The notes beneath the pieces are model-generated. The model was not told where the DNA came from and searched no databases. It saw only the letters and a list, made by a program, of their open reading frames with translations. This document shows, piece by piece, positions 1 through 8,637 of a stretch of DNA of 54,064 nucleotides. Made by a program: the position numbers and the translations under genes. Each line of letters starts with the position of its first letter. Position 1 is the stretch's first letter. This DNA comes from Deltaproteobacteria bacterium (GTDB lineage Bacteria > Bdellovibrionota_C > UBA2361 > SZUA-149 > JADZAE01): NCBI GenBank assembly GCA_020852715.1, contig JADZAE010000013.1:1-54064 (forward strand), read 5' to 3'.

Positions 1-37
1 AAGCCGAATTGAATCGATGCCAAAAGCCCATCCAAAA

Positions 38-58
38 GCCTCGGGATAACCCGGAGGC
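38..58 (+). promoter_or_regulatory. hairpin upstream of IS66 tnpA
   Basis: GCCTCGGG, a loop of ATAA, then CCCGGAGGC form an 8-bp stem with one bulged G. It ends about 20 bases before the tnpA ATG and just upstream of that gene's GGAGG ribosome-binding site. It could dampen read-through or translation into the element. No function is demonstrated. Confidence 0.3.
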
Positions 59-77
59 GCTAATCATCGGAGGCGAT

Positions 78-368
78 ATGAACAACAAAAAACAAGAAGA
101 GCTATGGCAAGAAAGGCTTAACCGCTACGAGCAGAGCGGATTGAGTAAGAGCGAATACTGTCGGCGCAATAATTTAAACATCCATCAGCTAGTGTACTGG
201 AAAAAACGGCTGAAGCAGTTTTCCGGAGGAAGCTTTGTGCAGATATCAGGTAGCAGCCGACCGGTGGAGATCCATATTGGGAGCAAAGTGAAGCTGGTAG
301 TAGACTCTGGCTATAACGCGGGGGTGATTAAATCGCTGGTGGAGCTATTAAGCGATGTTAGAAATTAA
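78..368 (+). CDS. tnpA: IS66 accessory protein TnpA
   Basis: A 96-residue protein with the helix-turn-helix profile of IS66 Orf1: an N-terminal Gln/Glu-rich helix, then GLSKSEYCRRNNLNIHQLVY and WKKRLKQF, followed by a short beta-rich tail. It is thought to bind DNA and assist transposition by TnpC. The frame can be extended upstream from a TTG at 9, but the ATG at 78 has GGAGG at 69-73 and gives the usual family length. Its 3' end overlaps tnpB by 14 bases, so the two are probably translationally coupled. Confidence 0.85.
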   Translation: MNNKKQEELWQERLNRYEQSGLSKSEYCRRNNLNIHQLVYWKKRLKQFSGGSFVQISGSSRPVEIHIGSKVKLVVDSGYNAGVIKSLVELLSDVRN

Positions 369-705
369 AGAAGATATCCGGGTATATGTATTTACGAAGC
401 CGTGCGATATGCGGTGCGGCTTTTATCGTTTAGCTGAGTTAGTGAAAAGTGAAGCGAGATTAAATCCGCTAAGCGGTGAAGCGTTTGTGTTTTTAAGCCG
501 CTGCCGTAAGCGAGTGAAGTTATTGTATTGGGATAAAGATGGCTATGCGGTTTGGTATAAAGGACTGGAAGCGGGAGCGTTTCGCGTAGAGAATAAAGAT
601 GGCTATGAAGAAATCACGAGAGTAGATTTAAGAAAGTTACTTTCGGGAATTGAACTTAATCGTATTAAATTTTCCAAAAATATTTCAGAAAAAGTTAGAA
701 TATAA
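355..705 (+). CDS. tnpB: IS66 accessory protein TnpB
   Basis: A 116-residue IS66 Orf2 protein. It carries the family signature near the N terminus (VFTKPCDMRCGFYRLAELV) and the central stretch FVFLSRCRKRVKLLYWDKDG, with YAVWYKGLEAGAF after it. The family is required for IS66 transposition, but its biochemical role is not settled. The ATG lies inside the end of tnpA, consistent with coupling. The C-terminal tail is more basic and AT-rich than the core. No frame damage is seen. Confidence 0.9.
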   Translation: MLEIKEDIRVYVFTKPCDMRCGFYRLAELVKSEARLNPLSGEAFVFLSRCRKRVKLLYWDKDGYAVWYKGLEAGAFRVENKDGYEEITRVDLRKLLSGIELNRIKFSKNISEKVRI

Positions 706-721
706 TTTTCGAAAAATACGC

Positions 722-754
722 GCCGTGTTATTAGTCATTCATGAATAACACGGC
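722..754 (+). promoter_or_regulatory. 11-bp inverted repeat enclosing the tnpC start codon
   Basis: GCCGTGTTATT (722-732) and AATAACACGGC (744-754) are exact reverse complements separated by 11 bases. The tnpC ATG (741-743) forms the end of the loop, and the right arm is codons 2-5. No Shine-Dalgarno sequence is visible upstream. In mRNA this would place the start codon in a stable stem-loop, a plausible brake on transposase synthesis. The structure is seen in the sequence; the regulatory role is inferred. Confidence 0.5.
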
Positions 755-2261
755 CGTGATAAATGCTAGTAACAAAGACTTAGTAAAATCATTTTGCGCA
801 ATGCAAAGTGAAAACGGCGTGTTAAAAAAGGAAGTAGAAGAGCTCAAACTTGAGCTCGCCAAGATGACCAATCTCTGCTTGCAGCTTAAGAAGCATGTGT
901 TTGGACAAAGGAGCGAAAAGCGCCATATCATCATGTCCGAGCCGCTGCCGATGTTCCCAGCAGAAGAAATTCAGATCAAAGAGCCAGAAGAAGAAATCAC
1001 GGTAGAAGCGCATAGCCGTAAGAAATATAATCCCAGAAAACCATTACCCGACAATTTACCCCGAGAGATAGTCATTCACGAGCCGACAGAACAAGCTTGT
1101 AGTTGCTGCGGAGCAGAGCTTGTAAAGATTGGCGAAGAGAAGAGCGAAGAGATAGAATATATCCCCGCTAAGATGTTTGTTAGAGAGCATATCCGCATTA
1201 AGAAAGCTTGTCCCAAGTGTAAAGGGGAAGTTCGCATAGCGCAGTTACCCTCGGAATTTAAGCCGCCAGGCAAAGCGCGCCCGGGAGTGGGTTTGGTATC
1301 GCACATTGCTGTATCTAAGTATGGAGATCATCTGCCACTGAATCGCCAAGAACAAATGTTTGAACGCATCGGTATAGAAATTCCGCGGCAGAGAATGTGG
1401 GATTGGCTTAAAATGGCAGCACAGTTATTAGAGCCATTATATGAGAGCTTACGCCAAGAGATCGCTAAAGAAGATTATCTACAAGCAGATGAAACGAGGA
1501 TGATGGTGCAGGTGGATGACAAGGCAGATAAGTTACACACGGGGTATCTGTGGGGAATTCATTCACCGCCGGGTTTGGTGTATTACCATTATTCCCCGAC
1601 TAGAGCGGGTGATGTGCCCCTAGAATTGTTAAAGGGTTTCAAAGGGTATGTGCAGACTGATTTCTATGGTGGTTATAATGAGCTATTTTTGCAGCCGGAA
1701 GTATTACGTATAGCGTGCCTAGCGCATGTAAGACGTAAGCTTATTGACGCACAAGCGCCAAGCCATAGCAAAGCCAATAAGCTGCTAACGCTAATCTGTG
1801 AGCTTTATAAAATTGAGAAGACAATTAAAAACACGCAGTCAGACGAAAGGCTGCAAGTTAGGCAAAGCAAATCGAGAAAGCTACTAGAGCAGCTTTTTGA
1901 TAAAGCAGAAGATGTACAGCTAGGACTACTACCGCAGCATCCACTATGGGACGCTATTAACTACATGCTTAAGCAGAAAACTGAGATATTGCGATGTACA
2001 GACGATGCACGCTTTCATCTCGATAATAACTCCATCGAAAGAGCAATGCGACCAGTAGCTATTGGAAGGAAAAATTATATGTTTGCTGGTTGCCATGAAG
2101 GAACGCGAGTCGCGGCATTGTTTTATAGTCTAATTACCAGCTGTAAATTCAATAAGGTCAACCCCTACGAGTATCTAGCTGATGTTATGCGGCGCATTAA
2201 CGATCACAAGCACAATAGGCTAGTCGAATTACTACCGCATCGCTGGAAACGCCAAAGTTAG
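741..2261 (+). CDS. tnpC: IS66 transposase TnpC
   Basis: A full-length 506-residue IS66 DDE transposase. Residues about 20-60 form a leucine-rich coiled coil (KKEVEELKLELAKM). A zinc-finger-like region follows with CSCCGAEL and CPKCKG. The catalytic core has the first Asp in LQADETRMMVQ, the second in VQTDFYGGYNELF, and the Glu in LDNNSIERAMRPVAIGRKNY. The C terminus has the IS66 ending NPYEYLADVMRRI. The ATG sits in a hairpin loop, and translation may depend on coupling to tnpB. No internal stop or frameshift is present, so the enzyme could be active. Confidence 0.95.
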   Translation: MNNTAVINASNKDLVKSFCAMQSENGVLKKEVEELKLELAKMTNLCLQLKKHVFGQRSEKRHIIMSEPLPMFPAEEIQIKEPEEEITVEAHSRKKYNPRKPLPDNLPREIVIHEPTEQACSCCGAELVKIGEEKSEEIEYIPAKMFVREHIRIKKACPKCKGEVRIAQLPSEFKPPGKARPGVGLVSHIAVSKYGDHLPLNRQEQMFERIGIEIPRQRMWDWLKMAAQLLEPLYESLRQEIAKEDYLQADETRMMVQVDDKADKLHTGYLWGIHSPPGLVYYHYSPTRAGDVPLELLKGFKGYVQTDFYGGYNELFLQPEVLRIACLAHVRRKLIDAQAPSHSKANKLLTLICELYKIEKTIKNTQSDERLQVRQSKSRKLLEQLFDKAEDVQLGLLPQHPLWDAINYMLKQKTEILRCTDDARFHLDNNSIERAMRPVAIGRKNYMFAGCHEGTRVAALFYSLITSCKFNKVNPYEYLADVMRRINDHKHNRLVELLPHRWKRQS

Positions 2262-2354
2262 TTTCCTTTACAAGTCCAGGCATTTTAACCTTATTTCAGT
2301 AAAATTCAGTTATTAGCCGCGGTCGACAGGCCGCTGTGGTTTACCGGCTTTCCT

Positions 2355-3818
2355 TTAGCCACAAATATTACCTCGCAAAGAGAAACTGAACTGGATATCG
2401 GTTAGTCGTGACATTCCGCGCCAGATAACAGTGTTGCCAGGAGGCGGATCACTAGTCCGGGCAAGATAGCCACCGAGCTTTGCAATGCGGAGAAGAAAAT
2501 AGCCAATCGACCGCTTTTTTTGCCGACGAACATTTTTTGTCAGAGAATCCAGTAGTTCGATTTCAGAACCAGTAAACACTCAAGAAGGATCAGCATCGGG
2601 TGCTGATCTCGTAATCATTGTCAGCCAAAAGATTCTCCAACTCAACACACAGAATATCGCAACAAGATTTGTTATTCGTTGAGCGTTCCTCAGTTGGGAC
2701 TCTTCAGCTTTACATCCTGATTTTAAAATTTTATGAAATGTCTCAATCTTCCAGCGCATGGCATACCACTGCAGCTTTTCAATGGCGTCAGAGTGAGAAC
2801 AAATAGGAAGATTGGTGAGGAGTTTCCAGACGATTGGTTCTCTTCCTTTATTTGGCTTACTGCGTTCTCTTGCTTCAATAACAGTAAGAACTAATTCAGG
2901 ATAATGCTTTTTTTGGAAACTGGCGGATGTAATTGTAGAGTTGAGTATTTAAGTTCAAGACATACGTTTTCGGTGTCCCCGTATTTATTGGTAAGCGTAA
3001 AACGATGCAACCCTTTTACTTTTGTTTTGGAAATTTCTTCAGAAACTACAGAACTACCATCTCTAGCTAATCTGTCTACGCATGTTCGTATAAGGAAATT
3101 CGTCTTATTACGCTCAGCTGCGCAAAATAACTCGTAAATATCGTTTTCTCTATCGCCGATATGAATACACTGCTTTGGATTGGCTAGAAGGCTTGTTGAT
3201 TGTTCTAAATTCTCCAACCACCGAATGCTTTCCTTATGTGCTATGGGAATTCGTGTGCGATTTATGCTTCGACCCAGCGCGTTTGCTCCTTTAAAATGAT
3301 CTCTTGTCCAGAATTTTACTGCTGCTAAACCTAGCGGAACACCGTCTGTCGTTACAACTAAACTTGAATGCATAAGGATTCCACATGTCGTATAATGCTT
3401 TTTGCAACCATCTTCTATTTTAAGTCGTAGTGGTAATTTTTCAAGAATACCAATTGAAGATGGGTCGCTTCGTTGAAAGCTAAATTCTGTCGTATCGTGC
3501 AGTATAAGCACCAGTTTGTTAATGACTTCAAATCTCTCCCGCGTCGATTCTAAATGTCCCGCAAGAATAGCATCTTCTTTCACATGCCTATTAGACAAAA
3601 ACCGATATGCCGCTTTTGTGCTTGCTCAATCCTGACAAGCAAGCGGTATTCCTGCACTGATGTTTTCCGCCAGCTGTTCAACCAGCTTGTAAAATCGATC
3701 CCCAAGCCGCTTATCCCTGAATTTACTCCCCTCAAGCTCATTCTCAATCCACGTTGAACTATCACAACTACTGATTCGCTTATTTCTTCCTTTCGTACCC
3801 AACGCCCCCCCCTCTCAT
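2355..3818 (-). pseudogene. Tn5/IS4-family transposase, inactivated
   Basis: Joining frames across the minus strand gives a transposase of about 480 residues, the length of Tn5 transposase. The N terminus has the ELEGSKFRDKRLGDRFYKLV DNA-binding motif. The core has the first Asp in LILHDTTEFSF and the second in HIGDRENDIYELF. The third region is Y-x2-R-x3-E-x6-K (YAMRWKIETFHKILK), and the C terminus is LGGYLARTSDPPPG. There are four lesions: an extra base in a C8 run at 3805-3812 near the start; TGA at 3626-3628 where CQDW is expected; a one-base shift at the T7 run 2908-2914; and TGA at 2580-2582. The gene cannot make a functional enzyme. I did not find matching terminal repeats. Bases 3819-4060 hold no gene I can support. 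Confidence 0.9.
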
Positions 3819-4060
3819 AATTCAGGTCCTTGAATTAACATTTCAGCCTTCCTCGTACAACTAAAATCCTCCTTTCCGATTTATCTTTTTAAAAGTAATG
3901 CCTTTTTTGTGGGTAAAGGAAAGGTTTAGAGAACTGTTACATTCTTTCTGGTAAATGCTACCTACAATTACAAACCTTATTGCCGTTTTCAATACATTTC
4001 TCTAAACAAAGGCCTCTCAACAGAACTTTCCGGAACAGCCCGTGCAATCGCAGCTCGCAT

Positions 4061-5173
4061 TTAACATGCTCGACGGACAGATTCGGATATAACTAAGTTA
4101 ATAAGCGCTGCCAGAGGGATAGAAGCAAGAGCGTATATTGGCAGTAAATATCTGTTTGGATATGCAGGGACCCCAGTCAAGAAATGAGAAAAAAACATCA
4201 GAAATATTATTACAAACATAATAAACAATATGGCCACATCTTTTCGGTAACGGATCAACGCGGGTGTAGCAAACAAAATACTTATAATTGCTAAAGGCGA
4301 ACTAACTATGAATCCTGTGTCCGGAGAAAATATGCATTTGACCAATCCCCTATAACTTAAAGGGGTAAAATGTGATAAAATATCCATTTTTTCATGGCTT
4401 ATAGGTAAAATTGATATCCAGTGTAAGTAACTAAATGTAAAAAATGATCCAAACATTAATTTATTTTGAATACAAAATAAGATGGCGAAAAATAAATAAC
4501 CAATAAAATAATTAGCTAACGGACTGAGACTGGCCCACCTTAATGATCGTTTCATATTCCCATAGACACAAAATATTAAAAACAATACACTTGGAATATT
4601 GCATATTGAAAATGGTAGCCTTGCAAATAATATCATTCCCCCAACAACTCCTGCAATTACGTATTTCTTTTGAACCATTAAAATAAAGTTACCACAAACT
4701 AATGCTGTTCCAAGCACATCAATTGAATAAGAATAAGAATACTCCGTAAATGGTAATGATAAAAAGGTAAGCAAAATTGCGCCACTGGCAACAACGGGAT
4801 GAAATAGTGAACAAAGATATAAAAATAACCAATAAGAAAGCAGAACTATTATTAACCAGTTTATTAGTATAAACGAGTAATTCCCCAACATCCCATAAAA
4901 GGGAACAGTAACTAACGCAAGAAGCGGCTCATGCAAGGGAAACCACTGACCATTAGATCCTAAAGCTATCTGGTCAGCAGCAATAGTTTGTTTAATAATA
5001 AGCTGATTTTTTAAATCAATGTCATGATCCAAATAAAGGGATTCCACCGCTACTGCCATCACGGTAGGATCTCCGTAAAGAACAGATCTATAACTTGCAT
5101 AATGATAAAATGTTATCGCATAAATAAATATGCAAGTAATTGCCACGTATAAAAAATATTTTTGCTTAGACAT
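4061..5173 (-). CDS. polytopic membrane protein, GT-C glycosyltransferase-like
   Basis: A hydrophobic protein of about 370 residues with roughly nine or ten membrane segments. After the first segment comes a periplasmic loop, YGDPTVMAVAVESL followed by DHDIDLKNQ, and further on WFPLHEPLLALV. This resembles the first-loop pattern of polyprenol-phosphate-sugar GT-C enzymes (often GDEPHY, then DGDLDL, then HEPG), but the usual GDE is GDP here. The predicted role is transfer of a lipid-linked sugar at the outer face of the inner membrane. The start at MSKQKYF is chosen because the 36 upstream codons look non-coding. No good ribosome-binding site is visible for either start. It stands alone between two dead IS genes. 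Confidence 0.6.
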   Translation of the reverse strand: MSKQKYFLYVAITCIFIYAITFYHYASYRSVLYGDPTVMAVAVESLYLDHDIDLKNQLIIKQTIAADQIALGSNGQWFPLHEPLLALVTVPFYGMLGNYSFILINWLIIVLLSYWLFLYLCSLFHPVVASGAILLTFLSLPFTEYSYSYSIDVLGTALVCGNFILMVQKKYVIAGVVGGMILFARLPFSICNIPSVLFLIFCVYGNMKRSLRWASLSPLANYFIGYLFFAILFCIQNKLMFGSFFTFSYLHWISILPISHEKMDILSHFTPLSYRGLVKCIFSPDTGFIVSSPLAIISILFATPALIRYRKDVAILFIMFVIIFLMFFSHFLTGVPAYPNRYLLPIYALASIPLAALINLVISESVRRAC

Positions 5174-5286
5174 AGAATATTCATATAAACAGTTAGAACA
5201 AGGAGGTAAACTAATTTTTAATACGAATAGATATTTAGTAGTGGCAGTTATTAGCCATAACCCTCTAATTGCCCCAAGCATTTAAG

Positions 5287-5423
5287 AAAAAAAGGGAGGT
5301 GGGGTTAGCAGTTACCAACAGGCTGCTCCTGGCTTTGAAGAGCCAGAAGCCTATTGATAACTGCTGGTGGCGTGGCGGGATGTGAACAACGTCCGTAAGT
5401 ACGGGCGCGACCTCCCTTTCTTT
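5287..5423. repeat. nested palindrome (three sets of arms)
   Basis: The outer arms are AAAGGGAGGT (5291-5300) and ACCTCCCTTT (5410-5419), extendable to about 14 bases with one mismatch. The middle arms are 18 bases long (5307-5324 and 5348-5365) and match at 16 positions. The inner arms are CTGGCT (5329-5334) and AGCCAG (5341-5346). A further small CCGT-AAGT-ACGG hairpin lies in the right half. The element is more GC-rich than its surroundings and ends about 50 bases before the IS256 transposase. It could be a MITE-like element, a structured RNA or an IS end. No second copy is visible in the window. Confidence 0.6.
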
Positions 5424-5470
5424 CAAAAAAGGCACCGATGCGGGAGAAATAAACCGCAAAAACCAGAAAA

Positions 5471-6748
5471 GTGCTAAAAATGGCAACAAACAAAAAAGAA
5501 ACTGAACAGAGCGAAGTAGCTTGCTATGACACTAAAACGTTTCAAGGCCAGCATTGCAAACGATTACAGGCTGTGGCGGAAGCGCACGCTGGTATTAGAG
5601 ACGGGTGTGAGTTAGTCAAAAAGCTCACGCAGGAAGTCTATAACGCGATTCTGGAGGCCGAGATGGAGGAACATCTCGGATATGGGTGGCATGACAGAGA
5701 GGGGCGCGGCAGCGGTAATTCTCGTAACGGCAAATTAACCAAGAAAGTAATTGCCGACATTGACGAATTAGCAATTGAGACGCCACGAGATCGTAATGGC
5801 ACATTTGAGCCGACAGTTATCGAAAAGCGGCAAACCAAGCTAAAGCATTTTAGTGGTAATATTATTTCGCTCTATACCCGTGGATTGACGACTCGTGAAA
5901 TAGAGAATCACTTACGAGAGATATATGAGGTGGAGGTTTCAGAATCATTTATTCCTCGTGTGACCGATGAAGTTAAAGAGCAGATCAGTGAGTGGCAAAT
6001 GCGTGCGCTCGATCCGCTATATTCCATAGTTTACTTCGATGGAATTCGATTTAATGTGCGGGAGGACGGGCGCGTAAAAAATAAGGTACTTTATGTCTGT
6101 TACGGTATTGCTCTTGATGGACGTCCCGATGTTTTTGACCTTTGGATCTCAAAAAACGAAGGTGCCGGGTTTTGGTTAAGTATCTGCAATGAACTAAAAA
6201 ATCGCGGCGTCAAGAACATCTTAATTGCCTGCGTAGATGGACTTAGCGGACCACCCGAAGCTATTAAATCGGTTTTTTCCAAGGTTGATGTTTAGCTCGG
6301 TGTCGTCCATCAAATCCGAGCTGTCTGCTAATATATCAACTGGAAAGATCATAAAAGTTTCTGTCAGGATATGAAGGCGATTTTCGGGACTCCTACTCTT
6401 GAAGTTGCCGAATTAGCGCTTGAGCAACTGGATGAAAAATGGGGCAAAAAGTATCTTGCCGCCATTAAATCATGGCGACAAAACTGGGTCCGGCTTACCG
6501 TTTTTTTTAAGTACCCATTGGAGCTTCGAGTGCTCATTTACACAACCAACGCTATCGAAAATCTAAATAGCGTCTTACGAAAAAACACTCGCAACAGAAA
6601 AGTCTTCCCCTCCGACGAGGCTTTGGTAAAAATTCTTTACTTGAACGTTTACAACATTACAAAAAAATGGACTGTAAAGCAGAACTGGGGTATTATCTTC
6701 TATCAGTTATCCCTGCTTTACGACCAACGTATTAATTGTTTAGTTTAA
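5471..6748 (+). pseudogene. IS256-family transposase with two nonsense codons
   Basis: A single uninterrupted frame of 426 codons carries an IS256 (MULE-type) transposase broken only by TAG at 6293-6295 and TAA at 6329-6331. The N-terminal part has the AEMEEHLGY motif, the first Asp in YFDGIRFNV and the second in ACVDGLSGPPEAI. After the stops the frame resumes with VVHQIR, then NWKDHKSFCQDMKAIF. The catalytic Glu is in TTNAIENLNSVLRK, with NRKVFPSDEA after it. The family norm at the first stop is Gln, one base from TAG. A possible right terminus is the GGCCATTTACACAG stretch near 6773. No matching left end is seen. Two short peptides, not an active enzyme, would be made. Confidence 0.92.
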
Positions 6749-6896
6749 GCAAGGAAACTAATGTATGATTCGGCCATTTACACAGTTCTCGCAACAGCGT
6801 CTATTACGTATTGAAGTGTAGTTAGCATTTTCCTTTGACAACTTACCCCAGTAATCAAACCAACCCCTTAAAGCTTAATTAAACATTGCTACGATT

Positions 6897-7091
6897 TTGA
6901 CTATAAAGATTTTGATAATATTGAGTTCACAGGTGGCTATGGGAGCAAACTCGATCGGAGCTCTAATTGGTGCATTGTTGCAATCGGTCACCTTTATTTT
7001 AGGTATTAAGGCATTACTATTGATTGTTGCGGGTTTTTATCTATTATCGATGTTAACTAAACCAAAATTTATTGTTATAAAGTCCCAATAA
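6897..7091 (+). pseudogene. fragment of a membrane protein, possibly spermidine-synthase-like
   Basis: A short frame from a TTG encodes about 64 hydrophobic residues (MGANSIGALIGALL, then LGIKALLLIVAGFYLL). The pattern resembles the ANTLGAALGALL...LG membrane segments of membrane-fused spermidine-synthase-like proteins. No start with a ribosome-binding site and no downstream domain are present, so I treat it as debris. The rest of 6749-7331 has no convincing gene. A short stretch near 7160-7234 reads LLSHYLVTAGLDAVVRAMY before a stop and may be another remnant. Confidence 0.35.
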
Positions 7092-7343
7092 CATTACTGC
7101 GCACAAAACAGCATCTATTGGCGTCTACACGGATTGCATTCAACAGGTGGTACGCGCAAACTGTTAAGTCATTACTTAGTGACGGCGGGCTTAGATGCTG
7201 TCGTCAGGGCCATGTATGTAATGTCGAGCAATTGAGTATATCCTTGGTGGTCATATAAATATTTGCTGGCTTCAATATGCTCATTAGCTCTATATAAATG
7301 ACTTATAGTGTTGTTTAATGGCCAAAATTGAATGAGAGGAAAA

Positions 7344-7931
7344 ATGATACACTCATCGGCAATCGTGGAAGATGGAGCTGCTATTGATCCCAGCGCTAAT
7401 GTTTGGCATTTTGCTCATATAAGATCTGGTAGCGTTATCGAAAGCAAAGTATCTCTCGGAAAAGGGGTTTATGTAGACTGCCATGTTAAAATATCCGAAG
7501 GATCTCGTGTCCAAAATGAAGTTAGTATTTATAATGGCGTTAGTATTGGTAAATGGTGTTTTGTAGGCCCCCGTGTAGTTTTTACGAATGATATGTATCC
7601 ACGATCTGGGGTTAAGCATTGGGATATTATTCCAACTAAAATAGACGATGGAGTCTCTATCGGTGCGGGAGCTGTAATAATATGCGGAATTGAACTTATG
7701 CCTTTTTGTATGGTTGGGGCGGGGAGCATAGCAACCGAAAGCATTCAACCTTTTACTTTAGCCTACGGTGCTCCAGCTCGGCCTAAGAATTACATATGCG
7801 CATGTGGAAGTACAAAATTTGATTTATCCAGTAGGCCTATTAGTTTTGTCTTAGACTGTTGTAAAACTAGGCTCAGTTCAGAAGTGCTTAATCTAGGTAT
7901 TTTTTATTCTGATCGGTTAAGAAATGTTTAG
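7344..7931 (+). CDS. hexapeptide-repeat sugar N-acetyltransferase (WbpD/WlbB-like)
   Basis: A protein of about 195 residues made of left-handed beta-helix repeats (VSLGKGVYVDCHVKISEGSRV, then VSIYNGVSIGKWCFVGP, then GVSIGAGAVIICGIEL), ending in a Cys-containing tail (CACGSTKF). The opening IHSSAIVEDGAAIDPSANVWHFAHI is typical of acetyltransferases that modify UDP-2-acetamido-3-amino-glucuronate or dTDP-amino-deoxy sugars in O-antigen pathways. The exact acceptor cannot be told. The ATG at 7344 is preferred over that at 7332 because GAGAGG precedes it. It overlaps the next gene by 8 bases and begins glycan block 1. Confidence 0.85.
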   Translation: MIHSSAIVEDGAAIDPSANVWHFAHIRSGSVIESKVSLGKGVYVDCHVKISEGSRVQNEVSIYNGVSIGKWCFVGPRVVFTNDMYPRSGVKHWDIIPTKIDDGVSIGAGAVIICGIELMPFCMVGAGSIATESIQPFTLAYGAPARPKNYICACGSTKFDLSSRPISFVLDCCKTRLSSEVLNLGIFYSDRLRNV

Positions 7932-8637
7932 CTTAATTCTTCCCTTTGCCACCAGGGCGAACTGCATGGAATCTACTCTAAAAAAATGTGGTGAGCATGG
8001 GAGGGATTACCATGTCAGTGAGATATTGCTATGCCACAATGGTAGTTATATGCCTCCAGAAATTGCCAAGATATTAAATGATCTTCCGCAAAATACGAGA
8101 TTATTACATACTGACGTTAAAGGGCTTGGGGCAGGCTATAAATTAGGTATAGCCAATGCTACTTCAGAGTATGTTGTGCTATCTGCCGATGACATTCCTT
8201 TTGGTTTTTCGGATATTGATTACTTTATTAACCATCAGTGTCCAAAGAATGCAGATATTGCGGTAGGCTCCAAGGCACACCTAAATTCAAAGATTTTTAT
8301 GGGTATTCATCGCAAAATTATCAGTACAGGATTTCGAATATGTCGAGAGGTTATTTTAAATAAAAATTTACCAAAAGACACTCAGGGGACAATAATCGCT
8401 CCACTTGAGATAGCAAAAAAGCTAGCTAATAAATGTATTCTCGATGATTATTTTTTCTCCCTTGAATTCTTATATATTGCCCACCTTAGTGGATATTCCA
8501 CAATAGAAATACCGGTTACAATGGACGAAAATTATTATAAGAGTAGTGAGCCATCTACTATACGTATATTTAGAGATAGCTTAAAAGCAATTAGTTCATT
8601 TAGCAAAATCAAAAAAAACCATGGTGCAAGATATTAG
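7924..8637 (+). CDS. family 2 glycosyltransferase, polyprenol-phosphate sugar synthase-like
   Basis: A 237-residue GT2 protein: FSLILPFATRA at the N terminus, a nucleotide-sugar fold, then the metal-binding acid motif in VVLSADDIPFGFSD. A QGTIIAP stretch lies in the acceptor half. The overall pattern is close to dolichyl-phosphate mannose/glucose synthases, which charge a lipid carrier for GT-C enzymes. The neighbouring membrane glycosyltransferases fit that supply role. The ATG overlaps the end of the acetyltransferase gene, and its own end overlaps the next gene by 17 bases, so these three form an operon. Confidence 0.75.
   Translation: MFSLILPFATRANCMESTLKKCGEHGRDYHVSEILLCHNGSYMPPEIAKILNDLPQNTRLLHTDVKGLGAGYKLGIANATSEYVVLSADDIPFGFSDIDYFINHQCPKNADIAVGSKAHLNSKIFMGIHRKIISTGFRICREVILNKNLPKDTQGTIIAPLEIAKKLANKCILDDYFFSLEFLYIAHLSGYSTIEIPVTMDENYYKSSEPSTIRIFRDSLKAISSFSKIKKNHGARY

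Larger units (their letters stand above)
1..2344 (+). mobile_element. IS66-family insertion sequence, right part (left end outside window)
   Basis: Three consecutive genes in the order tnpA-tnpB-tnpC define an IS66-type element. All three reading frames are open, so it may still be active. The left terminus lies before base 1. A candidate right terminus ends at 2344: read from the outside inward on the minus strand it begins GTAAACCACAGCGGCC, and IS66 ends commonly begin with GTAA. The next gene remnant (a Tn5/IS4 transposase) ends only 11 bases beyond. I could not compare the two inverted repeats because the left one is missing, so the exact right edge is an inference. Confidence 0.75.

Noticed and set aside
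2908..2914. A7 run in the IS4 transposase as a programmed frameshift site
   Set aside because: The run is not in the phase of a slippery heptamer, and two other stop codons interrupt the same gene.
4020..4060. Short frame MRAAIARAVPESSVERPLF after the GT-C-like gene
   Set aside because: Only 23 codons, no ribosome-binding site and no known family.
7353..7748. Minus-strand frame of 131 codons inside the acetyltransferase gene
   Set aside because: It is a shadow of the hexapeptide-repeat gene, with no start signal and no family.
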